A model generated the notes under the pieces. It was given only the letters and a program-made list of their open reading frames with translations. It was not told where the DNA came from and ran no database searches. A DNA stretch of 14,320 bases, taken from Nitrospiraceae bacterium (GTDB lineage Bacteria > Nitrospirota > Thermodesulfovibrionia > Thermodesulfovibrionales > UBA1546). Positions 5,832 to 13,004 of this stretch are shown here, piece by piece; position 1 is the first letter of the stretch, and each line of letters starts with the position of its first letter. The DNA is taken from assembly GCA_003535475.1 (NCBI GenBank), contig DOHC01000071.1, positions 1 to 14,320 of the forward strand, in the 5' to 3' direction. Made by a program: the position numbers and the translations under genes.

Positions 5832-6782
5832 ATGCCAGAAAAATATGTCATAGGGATAGATATCGGCGGGACAAATCTAAGGGCTGCTTTAATATCCGGC
5901 AGAGGAGAAGTAATCAGGAAGATAAAAGAGCCCTCAAGGGTTAATGTGGTTGAGTCTCTTCAGAAGGCTGTTGAAAACCTGTTTTCAGATGATGTCAAGG
6001 GAATAGGCATTGGAGTGGCAGGGCTTGTGGACAGAAAGGAAGGAGTTGTTTTATGCTCACCCAATCTTCATGGTATTGAAGGGGTTAAGTTTAAAGAGTC
6101 TCTGGGCAAACAATTTCCGGTTCCGGTACTGGTTGAAAATGATGCCAATGCCGCGGCATTCGGAGAAAAATGGGTAGGAGCAGGCAAAGAGTTTAACGCT
6201 TTTGTTCTTCTTACTCTCGGCACAGGCATTGGAAGCGGTATAATTTATAAAGGGCTGCTTGCTGACTGCGCTGCTGAGATAGGGCATATGAGCATTAATG
6301 CGGATGGGGAGAAATGCCCTTGCGGGAATTACGGCTGTCTTGAATTGTATGCGGCGGCAAATGCCATACATGCAAAAGTGGTTTCTGCCCTTGCAAAGGG
6401 AAACGAAAGCCTATTGAGAGAATGCTGCCATGGTAATATTTATAAGATTACTGCAGAGGATATTTACAAACATGCTGTTGAAGGAGACAATCTTGCAAGA
6501 GAAGCGCTCAAGGAGGCTGGAAGGTATCTTGGCATTGGATTTGCGAATATAATAAACATAATAAGCCCTGAAGCTATAATTCTCACCGGAGGACTTATCG
6601 GCGCATGGAACATCTATGTGCAGGAGGCTATTAAGGAAGCATCAAGAAGGGCATTTAAGGCGCTTTTTAATAAAGTTAAAATCATCCCGTCTTTATTGGG
6701 AGATGACGCAGGGATGATAGGCGCGGCAGGGCTTGTATTTTCTGCCGCAGGCAGGCTTGCAGAAAAGGGCAAGGCAATATAA
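5832..6782 (+). CDS. glk: ROK-family glucokinase / sugar kinase
   Basis: This 316-residue protein is a ROK kinase that phosphorylates a hexose, most likely glucose, with ATP. IGIDIGGTNLRAALI at 7-21 is the ATP phosphate motif, VENDANAAAFGE at 101-112 holds the catalytic base Asp104, and LTLGTGIGSGIIYKG (128-141) is the second phosphate motif. The zinc-binding ROK signature is complete: EIGH with His152, then CPCGNYGCLE with Cys162, Cys164 and Cys169. ILTGGLIGA near 250 is the adenosine motif. The frame is open back to 5685, but the extra residues have no family match, so I start at MPEKYVIG, just after a putative promoter. Glucose specificity is inferred from similarity to bacterial Glk of the ROK type; N-acetylmannosamine or fructose kinases share these motifs. 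Confidence 0.9.
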   Translation: MPEKYVIGIDIGGTNLRAALISGRGEVIRKIKEPSRVNVVESLQKAVENLFSDDVKGIGIGVAGLVDRKEGVVLCSPNLHGIEGVKFKESLGKQFPVPVLVENDANAAAFGEKWVGAGKEFNAFVLLTLGTGIGSGIIYKGLLADCAAEIGHMSINADGEKCPCGNYGCLELYAAANAIHAKVVSALAKGNESLLRECCHGNIYKITAEDIYKHAVEGDNLAREALKEAGRYLGIGFANIINIISPEAIILTGGLIGAWNIYVQEAIKEASRRAFKALFNKVKIIPSLLGDDAGMIGAAGLVFSAAGRLAEKGKAI

Positions 6783-6813
6783 TATGGAAACAGTGAATGA
6801 GGAGAAACGCTGA

Positions 6814-7425
6814 ATGACAAACAAAAAGAAGATAATATGGGAGTATGCAAAAGCAATAATCACCGCGCTTATACTTGCTATGCTGATAAGGACATTCATT
6901 ATACAGGCATTCAAGATTCCGTCAGGCTCAATGGTTCCCACATTGCTTATAGGCGACCATATTCTCGTAAACAAATTTCTTTACGGAACAAAGATTCCCT
7001 TTTCCGGCAAGAGGATGTTGATGTTCAAAAAACCTGAAAGAGGGGATATAATAGTTTTTAAATATCCGGAGAATCCCTCTAAAGATTTCATAAAAAGGGT
7101 AGTAGCGGTGGAAGGAGATGTAATAGAATCAAAAAACAAAATTTTACATGTTAACGGGAACATGGTAAATGAGCCGTATGCTCAGCATACAGATAGTTCT
7201 ATGCGGCCGATGGGGATTGAACCGAGGGATAATTTCGGGCCTGTCATAGTGCCCAAGGATAAGTATTTTGTAATGGGCGACAACCGCGATGTGAGTTATG
7301 ACAGCCGCTACTGGGGATATGTGGATATGAAGGACATAAAAGGCAAGGCGCTTATTCTTTACTGGTCATGGGACAGTGAAAAAAGCTGGGTGAGATTCGG
7401 AAGGATTGGGAGTCTGATACATTGA
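6814..7425 (+). CDS. lepB: Signal peptidase I
   Basis: This membrane-bound serine protease removes signal peptides from secreted preproteins at the outer face of the inner membrane. One N-terminal membrane segment (about residues 9-31) is followed by box B, IPSGSMVPTLLIGD, with nucleophile Ser39. Box D, KDFIKRVVAVEGD, has the general base Lys94, and box E is GDNRDVSYDSRYWG. At 203 residues it is a compact form with a single membrane anchor. GAGGAG precedes the ATG at good spacing. The start directly follows the stop of a 9-codon reading frame that fills the gap after glk. The next gene begins at a TTG overlapping the lepB stop, so the two are probably translationally coupled. Confidence 0.96.
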   Translation: MTNKKKIIWEYAKAIITALILAMLIRTFIIQAFKIPSGSMVPTLLIGDHILVNKFLYGTKIPFSGKRMLMFKKPERGDIIVFKYPENPSKDFIKRVVAVEGDVIESKNKILHVNGNMVNEPYAQHTDSSMRPMGIEPRDNFGPVIVPKDKYFVMGDNRDVSYDSRYWGYVDMKDIKGKALILYWSWDSEKSWVRFGRIGSLIH

Positions 7426-7781
7426 AAAAGGCACAAATGCTCAACAACGAGAAAGGATTTTTCAAGTTTGTCTTTGTCCTCGGACTTATTGCGTTTCTTA
7501 TGTACGCAGGTTTCCAGATCGGAATGCCCTTTTATAGATACACATCGTTTAGAACAGATGCGGAACAGATTGCAAGAATTAGCATTGCCGGTGATATTGA
7601 TAAAACAAGGGCTCAGATATTTGAGCGGGCACAGGAATTAAATATCCCTCTCAAAGAGGAGGATATAGAAGTTATGAAGACAACCCGGGGCATGAGGGTA
7701 AAAACAGCGTGGGCAGAAGAAGTGGATCTATTAGGGATATATCAGAAAACCTTTGACTTTACAATTGATGTAGAGGAGTGA
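7422..7781 (+). CDS. Small membrane-anchored protein, DUF4845-like
   Basis: This protein of 119 residues (114 if the ATG at 7437 is used) has one hydrophobic segment at about residues 13-33 and then a soluble alpha/beta domain with no Cys or catalytic motif. The N-terminus NEKGFFKFVFVLGLIAFLMY resembles a pilin-like or pseudopilin signal anchor. The tail has an Ile/Val-rich pattern (EEDIEVMKTTRGMRVKTAW). Its place directly after lepB is that of DUF4845 proteins in gammaproteobacteria, and the pattern fits that family loosely. Start choice: TTG at 7422 overlaps the lepB stop and has GGGAG upstream; ATG at 7437 has AAGG at good spacing and is equally plausible. Function is unknown. Link to envelope processing is inferred from position only. 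Confidence 0.7.
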   Translation: MKKAQMLNNEKGFFKFVFVLGLIAFLMYAGFQIGMPFYRYTSFRTDAEQIARISIAGDIDKTRAQIFERAQELNIPLKEEDIEVMKTTRGMRVKTAWAEEVDLLGIYQKTFDFTIDVEE

Positions 7782-7782
7782 T

Positions 7783-8424
7783 TTGTTTACAGGCCTTATA
7801 ATTGAAATGGGGGAGATAACATCCGTTAAGATGCGCAGTGGAGGCGCAGTCCTTTCACTTAAGGCCCGCGAAGCGGCATCTGCTGCAAAACTTGGAGACA
7901 GCATTTCCGTGAACGGCGTGTGCCTTACGGTCATAGAGAAAAACTCTGACCTGCTTTCTTTTGACCTCTCTGACGAAACTCTTCGCAGTACAAATCTGGG
8001 CAGACTTAAAAGAGGAGACAGGGTTAACCTTGAGATGTCATTGAGCCCTGACACAAAAATTGGAGGCCATTTTGTTACAGGGCATGTTGATGCAGTCGGG
8101 ACCATACGTTCAAAGGTAAACATTGGCGATATGCTTAAGATTGAAATCAGCGCTCCGGCAAAGGTAATGAATTTTATTGTAGAGAAAGGCTCGGTTGCTG
8201 TTGACGGGATAAGCCTTACAGTTGTTGATGTGTTAAATGACGGCTTTACAGTTGTTATTATTCCGCATACGGCAAAGCTCACTACAATCGGATTCAAAGG
8301 TACAGGTGACACCGTAAACATTGAGACTGATATCTTGGGCAAATATGTTGCAAGGTTTTTGAATAGAGATGAGGGAAAGGATTCAGGGCTTATGAAGGCG
8401 CTGACAGAAGGGGGATACGTTTAA
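7783..8424 (+). CDS. ribE: Riboflavin synthase, alpha chain
   Basis: Riboflavin synthase dismutates two molecules of 6,7-dimethyl-8-ribityllumazine to riboflavin and a pyrimidinedione that is recycled. The 213 residues form the typical two tandem lumazine-binding barrels. The first has the N-terminal FTGLI and SVNGVCLTV at about 43-51; the second begins after GGHFVTGHVDAVG (about 98-110) and contains VAVDGISLTVVDV. The start is TTG at 7783, two bases after the previous stop and preceded by GAGGAG; the family begins MFTG, so this start is well fixed. It lies one repeat-filled spacer upstream of ribBA. Lumazine synthase (ribH) and ribD are not in the window. No FMN riboswitch was recognised upstream. 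Confidence 0.96.
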   Translation: MFTGLIIEMGEITSVKMRSGGAVLSLKAREAASAAKLGDSISVNGVCLTVIEKNSDLLSFDLSDETLRSTNLGRLKRGDRVNLEMSLSPDTKIGGHFVTGHVDAVGTIRSKVNIGDMLKIEISAPAKVMNFIVEKGSVAVDGISLTVVDVLNDGFTVVIIPHTAKLTTIGFKGTGDTVNIETDILGKYVARFLNRDEGKDSGLMKALTEGGYV

Positions 8425-8430
8425 TAAAGA

Positions 8431-8605
8431 TAAGAGTTAAAAGTAACTAAGGAGTTCATAAGTAAAACCTCACAGTTTGTCATTCCCGCAGTCAGTAAGC
8501 GGGAATCCAGACAGTTAAGGAACTGGATGCCCGATTAAAAATTTCGGGCATGACGGATAAAGTTTTATGTGTCTTTACTTATGAGCTGATTAGTAAGAGT
8601 TAAAA
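8431..8605. repeat. Nested direct and inverted repeats enclosing dispersed repeat copy 2
   Basis: TAAGAGTTAAAA occurs at 8431-8442 and again at 8594-8605, flanking the spacer like a target duplication. Just inside, GTTCATAAGTAAA (8454-8466) and TTTACTTATGAGC (8574-8586) are inverted copies matching at 12 of 13 bases. The two-hairpin repeat sits in the centre. The whole suggests a compound mobile element of about 150 bp inserted between ribE and ribBA. Confidence 0.5.
8478..8557. repeat. Two-hairpin REP-like dispersed repeat, copy 2
   Basis: This is the second copy of the element at 3923-4004, in the same orientation. The left hairpin, including its loop, is identical. The right hairpin has the same stem with a slightly changed loop, and the linker differs. 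Conserved stems with a variable linker fit an element kept for its structure. It could also end or stabilise the ribE transcript. Confidence 0.85.
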
Positions 8606-8615
8606 CCGAGGGAAA

Positions 8616-9830
8616 ATGGAAAAATATAAATTCAATACAATAGACGAGGCAATTGAGGACATAACAAAAGGCAAAATGGTCATCCTTGTAGACGATGAAG
8701 ACCGTGAAAATGAAGGCGACCTCTGTATGGCAGCTGAAAAAATAACGCCTGAGGCAATCAATTTTATGGCGAAATACGGCAGGGGGCTTATATGCCTTTC
8801 ACTTACACCTGAGCGTGTGGAAGAACTGAAACTTCAGATGATGACAGATGACAATACCTCGCCTTTCGGCACTGCATTCACAGTTTCAATAGAAGCTAAA
8901 AGAGGGGTTACAACAGGCATTTCAGCTTCTGACAGGGCAACCACAATACTCACAGCAATAAATCCAAATACAAAGACGGAAGACCTATCAAAGCCGGGCC
9001 ATGTATTCCCATTGCGGGCAAAGCGAGGCGGAGTGCTGCAGAGAGCCGGGCAGACAGAGGGATCTGTTGACCTTGTAATGCTTGCAGGGCTTTACCCTGC
9101 GGGCGTTATCTGCGAGATTATGAATGATGACGGCACAATGGCAAGGGTGCCCCAGCTTACGGAATTTGCGAAAAAGCACAGCATGAAAATAGTTACAGTA
9201 AAAGACCTCATCAAACACAGGATGAGGGCCGAGCTTTTTGTAAGGCGTATAGCAGTGACAAAGCTGCCGACTGAATTCGGCGGAGATTTTACGGCTGTTG
9301 CCTATGCCAATGATATGGACAGCAATGTTCATATTGCCCTTGTCAAAGGCGAAATAAAGCACGAAGACGAGGTGCTTGTGAGGGTGCATTCAGAATGTCT
9401 TACAGGCGATGTGTTTGGTTCAAAGAGATGCGACTGCGGGGAACAGCTCCACAATGCTATGGAACTCATAAAAAAAGAAGGAAAAGGCATTGTCTTATAT
9501 ATGAGGCAGGAAGGAAGAGGCATCGGGCTTGTTAACAAATTAAAATCATATGAGCTTCAGGATAAGGGGCTGGATACAGTTGAGGCAAACATAAGGCTCG
9601 GGTTTAAACCTGACCTCAGAGATTACGGCATAGGCGCTCAGATACTCGTTGACCTTGGAGTAAGAAAGATGCGGCTGATGACAAACAACCCGAAGAAAAT
9701 TATCGGCCTCGAAGGCTATGGCCTGAAGGTTGTGGAGAGAGTTCCCGTAGAGACAAAGCCTCACGAAAAAAATATTATTTATCTCAAGACAAAGAAGAAA
9801 AAATTAGGGCATATGCTGGACAGCGTGTAA
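8616..9830 (+). CDS. ribBA: Bifunctional 3,4-dihydroxy-2-butanone-4-phosphate synthase / GTP cyclohydrolase II (RibBA)
   Basis: This 404-residue enzyme supplies both precursors of riboflavin. The N-terminal half (about 1-200) makes dihydroxybutanone phosphate from ribulose 5-phosphate; [11 protein letters not shown] at 26-36 and [12 protein letters not shown] at 166-177 are its signatures. The C-terminal half (about 205-404) opens GTP. Its zinc ligands are Cys261, Cys272 and Cys274 in the segment 259-278, and its catalytic motif is RQEGRGIGL (297-305). An oddity: the usual RxGHTEA motif reads RAGQTEG here, so the expected metal-ligand His is Gln146. All GTP cyclohydrolase residues look intact. 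GAGGGA precedes the ATG. The repeat-rich spacer upstream separates it from ribE. Confidence 0.96.
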   Translation: MEKYKFNTIDEAIEDITKGKMVILVDDEDRENEGDLCMAAEKITPEAINFMAKYGRGLICLSLTPERVEELKLQMMTDDNTSPFGTAFTVSIEAKRGVTTGISASDRATTILTAINPNTKTEDLSKPGHVFPLRAKRGGVLQRAGQTEGSVDLVMLAGLYPAGVICEIMNDDGTMARVPQLTEFAKKHSMKIVTVKDLIKHRMRAELFVRRIAVTKLPTEFGGDFTAVAYANDMDSNVHIALVKGEIKHEDEVLVRVHSECLTGDVFGSKRCDCGEQLHNAMELIKKEGKGIVLYMRQEGRGIGLVNKLKSYELQDKGLDTVEANIRLGFKPDLRDYGIGAQILVDLGVRKMRLMTNNPKKIIGLEGYGLKVVERVPVETKPHEKNIIYLKTKKKKLGHMLDSV

Positions 9831-10114
9831 GAGAGCATAATTAGCCTTTTTGTTTTATCCCCTGAATGCACATCTTGAAATATTCTTTTCATTTGATATG
9901 GGACATAAGCGTCTAAAAGTCTTTACAAAGCACAATTTAGGTTTGATTGTTAATGTCTGTTTTTCAGTAAACTTCCATGCCGCTTATTATATTTCATTTG
10001 TCCTACAAAGGTAGTGCTGGTAATGCCTTTTATCCGCCCATGCCCCATAAATGCAAAACGATAACTGAAATTTTCGGGTTTAAGCATGTAAAATCTGATA
10101 AAATGTAGGCATAA
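9831..10114. other. 284-bp spacer before the kinase gene
   Basis: No gene or clear terminator is seen. A possible kinase promoter lies at its right end: CTGAAA (10065-10070), an 18-bp spacer and TAAAAT (10089-10094). A second TAAAAT is at 10099-10104, only 10 bp from the start codon. No strong ribosome-binding site is present. Confidence 0.35.
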
Positions 10115-11560
10115 ATGGAAAGATTCGGTCAGTACATGTTGCTCGAAAAAGTCGCCACCGGCGGCATGGCTGAGCTGTTCAAGGCGAAGAAAATAGGCAT
10201 AGAAGGCTGTGAGCAGATATTGGCTGTCAAGAGAATTCTTCCCCATCTCTCCTCAGACGAAGAGTTTATTAACATGTTCATAGCCGAGGCAAAACTTGCC
10301 GCGCATCTCACCCATAAAAATATCGCACAGATATATGACTTCGGCAAGACAGAGCAGAATTGTTTTATTGCAATGGAATATGTGAGGGGGAAAGACCTTA
10401 AGGCAATACTGAAAAAAGTTAACGACAAAAAGAAGAAAGTGCCTGCTGCAATTGCAGTATTCATAGCAAAAGAAGTTGCCGCTGCCCTTAGTTATGCGCA
10501 TAAACAGAAAGACAATACAGGCAAGGATCTTAATATCATACACAGGGATATAAGCCCTCAGAATATTCTCATCTCTTACGAGGGTGAGGTCAAGGTTGTA
10601 GATTTCGGGATTGCAAAGGCAAACACCCATTCAAAAACAACAACTGGAATGCTTAAAGGAAAACTGTCTTATATATCCCCTGAGCAGGCGTGGGGAAAGC
10701 CTGTTGACCACAGGTCAGACATTTTTTCGCTCGGTGTTGTGCTTTATGAAATGCTTACAGGCAAAAAGCTCTTTCATGGAGACTCTGAGGTAAGCACTCT
10801 TGAAATGATCAGAAAGGCAAGAATTGAACCCCTGCCTTCAGCTGTTAATATGGACATGCCTTCGGGCCTTGAAGCTAAAGTTTTAAAGGCGCTGGCAAGG
10901 GAGGCGTCAGAACGTTATCAAAATGCCTCTGATATGGAATTAGACCTTTGGGGTGCGTCGGTTAACGTTCCTGAAGGCAACCCTGTATTGGCTCTTAAAC
11001 AATATATGAAGGATTTGTTTAAAAGCGAAATGGAATCTGAGCGCATGGCTGAAAAAATCATCTCTCTAAAGCTCGAAAAGGAACTGGCTGCGGGAAGGGA
11101 AGAGCATATAGAAGAAGAGAAGAAGACTTTAGAGGCAGGAAGTTACGGGGATGAAAAGCCAAAAACCGAGAAGAAGGCGCGGCATGTTAAACCTGTCAGG
11201 GACTCGATGCCCAGAAGACGGGGCAGCTTAAGCTGCATAATTTTTTTGGCGCTTGTTATTTCTATAATAGCCGGCGTATTTATGTTTCCGTCTTATAAAG
11301 ACAAGATTACCCCTTATGCGCTTGATGTCATCACCAAGATAAAAGATATATACCATAAGCAATTTGGAACTCCTACGGACAAGCCTGTTATTCAGGACAA
11401 GTCTTCGCGCGATATTGCCATCACGCTTAAAAGCGGCAGAAAACTTTTCTGGAGCAATTATTTTGAAGAAGGAGACAGCTATTGCACGCAGAAGGCTGAG
11501 GGCAAAGTTTGCATCCCTAAAGATGATGTCGCTGCAATTTACTCCATTAGAAAGCCTTAG
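10115..11560 (+). CDS. Membrane-anchored Ser/Thr protein kinase (PknB-like) with C-terminal exported domain
   Basis: The 481-residue protein has an N-terminal Hanks-type kinase domain (about 6-280) with Lys39 (AVKRI), the HRDISPQN catalytic loop with Asp145, DFG at 163-165 and the SYISPEQAWG activation segment. The nucleotide loop is ATGGMAE, lacking the first Gly of GxGxxG, as is common in myxobacterial kinases. A charged, probably coiled-coil region (about 305-365) leads to one membrane segment at about 371-391. The remaining 90 residues would lie outside the cytoplasm. They include a small Gly/Lys-rich domain with two cysteines (Cys457 and Cys466) that could form a disulfide. It probably autophosphorylates and signals from an envelope cue; the ligand and targets are unknown. 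radC begins 61 bp downstream. Confidence 0.93.
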   Translation: MERFGQYMLLEKVATGGMAELFKAKKIGIEGCEQILAVKRILPHLSSDEEFINMFIAEAKLAAHLTHKNIAQIYDFGKTEQNCFIAMEYVRGKDLKAILKKVNDKKKKVPAAIAVFIAKEVAAALSYAHKQKDNTGKDLNIIHRDISPQNILISYEGEVKVVDFGIAKANTHSKTTTGMLKGKLSYISPEQAWGKPVDHRSDIFSLGVVLYEMLTGKKLFHGDSEVSTLEMIRKARIEPLPSAVNMDMPSGLEAKVLKALAREASERYQNASDMELDLWGASVNVPEGNPVLALKQYMKDLFKSEMESERMAEKIISLKLEKELAAGREEHIEEEKKTLEAGSYGDEKPKTEKKARHVKPVRDSMPRRRGSLSCIIFLALVISIIAGVFMFPSYKDKITPYALDVITKIKDIYHKQFGTPTDKPVIQDKSSRDIAITLKSGRKLFWSNYFEEGDSYCTQKAEGKVCIPKDDVAAIYSIRKP

Positions 11561-11621
11561 CCTTTCAACCGGGTTTGCGTGCTGGAAAAATAGATGCGAA
11601 GATGTTAGAATCCTCAAGCTT

Positions 11622-12326
11622 ATGTCATACAAGAGCATAAAGGACTGGCCCGAAGAAGAAAGACCAAGAGAAAGGCTTCTCAGTCTTGGAGCGGCTAATC
11701 TATCAAGCGCACAGCTTCTCGCTATTATACTGAGGACAGGCGGCGGCGGGAAAAGCGCAATGGATCTCGCAATGGAGATGCTTGATTCCTTAAAGAATCT
11801 GAAAAATATTGAAAGCGCGTCAATAAAAGAACTCGCTTTTTTTAAAGGAATCGGCAATGCAAAAGCAGCACAGATTAAGGCTGCATTTGAATTAGGGAGG
11901 AGACTCTTTATGGAACGTGATGCTAAAGGCCCTGTGTTCTCTTCAAGTCATGATGTGTATTCTTATTATTACCCGCTTGTCAGAGACTTCAAAAAAGAAA
12001 TTCTTTTTTGCGCTATGCTTGATGCAAAAAACAGGATATTCAGGGACTGCAGGATTTCCGAGGGGACGCTTACAAATTCTCTCATTCATCCGAGGGAGGC
12101 ATTTAAAAACGCAATAAAGGAGTCGGCAGCATCTGTTATCTTTATACATAACCATCCAAGCGGAGACCATGCGCCAAGCCGTGAGGACATAGCAATAACC
12201 GAGAGGCTTATGCAGACAGGTGAAATTGTAGGCATAAAGGTTCTTGACCATGTGATAATAGGGGACAGCAGGCACACAAGTCTAATGGATGATGGATATA
12301 TGAAATCCTGCAAATTGTCACCCTGA
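11622..12326 (+). CDS. radC: RadC-family (UPF0758) JAB/MPN protein
   Basis: This 234-residue protein has an N-terminal helix-hairpin-helix region (LAFFKGIGNAKAAQIKAAFELGRRL, about 71-95) and a JAMM metalloprotease-like domain. Its motif is HNHPSGDHAPSRED, with His176, His178 and Asp189 as expected zinc ligands and the SEGTL glutamate as the fourth element. RadC was once linked to DNA repair, but that role is not well supported and its activity remains unclear. The frame is open back to 11364 inside the kinase gene; I start at MSYKSIKDWPEEERPRERLL because family similarity begins there. The ribosome-binding site is weak. The last codons and the TGA stop lie inside a two-hairpin repeat, so the C-terminal tail is probably not ancestral. 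Confidence 0.92.
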   Translation: MSYKSIKDWPEEERPRERLLSLGAANLSSAQLLAIILRTGGGGKSAMDLAMEMLDSLKNLKNIESASIKELAFFKGIGNAKAAQIKAAFELGRRLFMERDAKGPVFSSSHDVYSYYYPLVRDFKKEILFCAMLDAKNRIFRDCRISEGTLTNSLIHPREAFKNAIKESAASVIFIHNHPSGDHAPSREDIAITERLMQTGEIVGIKVLDHVIIGDSRHTSLMDDGYMKSCKLSP

Positions 12327-12381
12327 ACTTGATTCAGGGTCTAAATAAGAGACGAGATGCTGAAACAAGTTCAGCATGACA
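12316..12381. repeat. Two-hairpin palindromic repeat, second sequence type, overlapping the radC stop
   Basis: The ends TGTCACCCTGAAC and GTTCAGCATGACA are inverted copies at 11 of 13 positions. Two hairpins follow one another: CCCTGAA / TTCAGGG with a 5-nt loop (12321-12339) and ATGCTGAA / TTCAGCAT with a 5-nt loop (12357-12377). CTGAACTTG and CAAGTTCAG also allow a single long hairpin. Layout and the TGTCA...TGAC ends match the elements at 3923 and 8478, but the stems differ in sequence. Confidence 0.8.
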
Positions 12382-12399
12382 TTAATTAAAGGGGGTTAA

Positions 12400-13002
12400 A
12401 TGACGAAGATAAGGAGGGCAGTTGTAAGTGTGTCAAACAAAAAGGGGTTGGCTGAATTTGCAAAGTCGCTTCATTTATTGGGTGTTGAGATACTGTCAAC
12501 AGGAGGCACTGCAAAGGCGCTGCGGGATGCAGGCGTTCCTGTGAAAGACGTCTCTGATTACACGGGATTCCCCGAGATGCTTGACGGCAGGCTGAAAACG
12601 CTGCATCCGAAAGTTCACGGCGGCCTTCTTTCAAGGAGGGACAACCCGAAGGATATGGAGGATATAAAAGAATACGGCATAGAGCTGATAGACATGGTTG
12701 TTGTAAATCTTTATCCCTTTGAAGAGACCGTGGCAAAACCTGATGTTACATTTGCAGAGGCAATAGAAAATATAGATATAGGCGGGCCCACAATGCTTCG
12801 TTCCGCCTCAAAAAATTTTAAGGACGTTGCAGTAGTGACCGACTATAATGACTATGGCGGCATTATTAAGGAGATGAAAGAGCTTAAGGGAGACATCAGT
12901 TACAGGACGCGGCTTGAACTTGCAAAAAAAGTCTTCAGGCTTACATCAAAATATGACAGCGCAATAGCTGATTATTTAACAAAAGCAGAGGAAGGGAAAT
13001 AA
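12400..13002 (+). CDS. purH: Stand-alone IMP cyclohydrolase (PurH N-terminal domain only)
   Basis: The 200 residues match the N-terminal, MGS-like domain of PurH, which closes FAICAR to IMP in the last step of de novo purine synthesis. Signatures are [10 protein letters not shown] (32-41), [26 protein letters not shown] (52-77), [11 protein letters not shown] (101-111) and [18 protein letters not shown] (122-139). The protein ends soon after [12 protein letters not shown], exactly where the usual bifunctional enzyme (about 520 residues) continues into the AICAR transformylase domain. No remnant of that domain lies downstream: purD starts 2 bp after the stop, with its own ribosome-binding site. 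A clean one-domain gene therefore fits better than a frameshift. The transformylase activity must be encoded elsewhere. AAGGGGGT precedes the ATG. Confidence 0.93.
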   Translation: MTKIRRAVVSVSNKKGLAEFAKSLHLLGVEILSTGGTAKALRDAGVPVKDVSDYTGFPEMLDGRLKTLHPKVHGGLLSRRDNPKDMEDIKEYGIELIDMVVVNLYPFEETVAKPDVTFAEAIENIDIGGPTMLRSASKNFKDVAVVTDYNDYGGIIKEMKELKGDISYRTRLELAKKVFRLTSKYDSAIADYLTKAEEGK

Positions 13003-13004
13003 TT

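Noticed and set aside
8425-8615. FMN riboswitch before ribBA
   Set aside because: The spacer consists of repeats; I do not see the conserved RFN-element sequences or multi-stem layout.
11364-11621. N-terminal extension of the RadC frame
   Set aside because: It lies in another frame of the kinase gene and does not resemble RadC.
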